Source of the DNA: Larix sibirica
Lineage: Eukaryota > Streptophyta > Pinopsida > Pinales > Pinaceae
Direction: 5' to 3'
Length of the DNA stretch: 14,084 nt
NCBI GenBank assembly: GCA_004151065.3
Contig: NWUY0300021106.1
Coordinates: 25,465-39,548, forward strand
Position numbers and translations under genes: made by a program. The notes beneath the pieces were generated by a model. It ran no database searches. It was not told the DNA's origin and saw only the letters and a list, made by a program, of their open reading frames with translations. Of the stretch, positions 13,681 through 14,084 are shown piece after piece; the first letter of the stretch is position 1; every line of letters begins with the position of its first letter.

Positions 13681-14084
13681 GGCTATATCTCTGCAGCTTG
13701 ATTTTGATGATTGTTTTCAATGGTACCCATTTAAATTCAATCCGATATGGCTCGAGGATTCCTCATTTTGTGATCTTGTCAAGGAGGGTTGGAATTGCTA
13801 GTGCCACTTCTTTTCATGGTCCACCGCTTCTGTGTTTGACTAAGAGTCTTACGAGTCTCAGAAAGGATGCCATTAGTTGGGAGAAGACTAAGAAGAAGGA
13901 CAACAACAAGCGTCTATCTGAAATAGACTGTGAAATTCAACTCCTTTCTCAATTAGTGGATGAGCAGTTGTTCAACCCCGACAGGTTAGATAAATTGTCT
14001 TCCTTGGAAGGTGAAAAGCGGAAGCTTTTGGGGCTTTTGGAGGAAACTTGGAGACAGAAAAGTCGGGCGATTTGGATAAAGGCC
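13679..14084 (+). pseudogene. LINE pol linker between endonuclease and RT (partial)
   Basis: After SDH the frame runs KAISLQLDFDDCFQWYPFKF, NPIWLEDSSFCDLVKEGWN (the F.FE..WL.......V..W block preceding RT in plant LINEs). It stops near 13799, then resumes in another frame with TSLRKDAISWEKTKKKDNNK and LSSLEGEKRKLLGLLEETWR, QKSRAIWIKA at the window edge. The final ...W...KSR..W.K block normally leads into GD.N.KFFH at the start of RT, so RT lies just past 14084. Confidence 0.8.

Larger units (their letters stand above)
11611..14084 (+). mobile_element. L1-type plant LINE, 5' truncated, continues past the right edge
   Basis: Order seen: ORF1 (DUF4283 plus CCHC knuckle, 11611-12846), endonuclease (13014-13680), then the endonuclease-RT linker (13680-14084). 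RT and RNase H would follow outside the window. The open frame begins right after a stop at 11608-11610 without the usual ORF1 N-terminus or a 5' UTR, so the element is probably 5' truncated, the normal outcome of target-primed reverse transcription. Orientation is head to head with RPB11, about 360 bp from its ATG. Decay is mild: one stop in ORF1 and a few frameshifts in the endonuclease. Confidence 0.88.

Overview
The window looks like nuclear DNA of a seed plant, most likely a gymnosperm. This is inferred from one short, highly conserved plant gene stretched over 7 kb by a 6.3-kb intron full of decayed retroelements, flanked by further retroelement relics. There are no operons, Shine-Dalgarno sites or long bacterial-type ORFs. 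One ambiguous base (N) lies at 5683.

The one intact host gene is RPB11, the alpha-like 13-kDa-class subunit of RNA polymerase II, on the minus strand. Four exons (11199-11251, 10937-11026, 4532-4610, 4273-4368) join in phase at consensus splice sites to give 106 codons with no stop. Only the short C-terminal exon is unresolved; 3851-3910 is a tentative candidate. Its promoter region (11252-11610) has an AT-rich TATA-containing island and a duplicated module of about 65-80 bp.

Layout from left to right: 1-3358 is a Ty3/gypsy-type LTR retrotransposon relic on the minus strand. It has a 5' LTR, a tRNA-iMet-type primer binding site, gag, pol and RNase H remnants, internal tandem duplications and an AT-rich insertion. 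3359-4272 is the 3' flank of RPB11 with its missing last exon. 4273-4610 holds exons 4 and 3. 4611-10936 is intron 2, with two plus-strand LINE RNase H remnants (5684-6060 and 8985-9640), a pair of 240-bp direct repeats (5441-5682 and 8091-8329), an exon-like minus-strand open segment (7469-7630), several two-copy tandem duplications, a G-quadruplex motif and a SINE-like sequence. 10937-11251 holds exons 2 and 1. 11611-14084 is a 5'-truncated L1-type plant LINE on the plus strand, head to head with RPB11: ORF1 with DUF4283 and a CCHC zinc knuckle, then a frameshifted endonuclease, then the endonuclease-RT linker, running off the right edge.

All recognisable coding transposon remnants inside the gene are antisense to RPB11, while the gypsy relic beyond its 3' end is in the same sense. 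I found no new multi-gene system. The points most worth following are the exon-like segment in intron 2, the paired 240-bp repeats, the duplicated promoter module and the internally duplicated RT of the gypsy relic.
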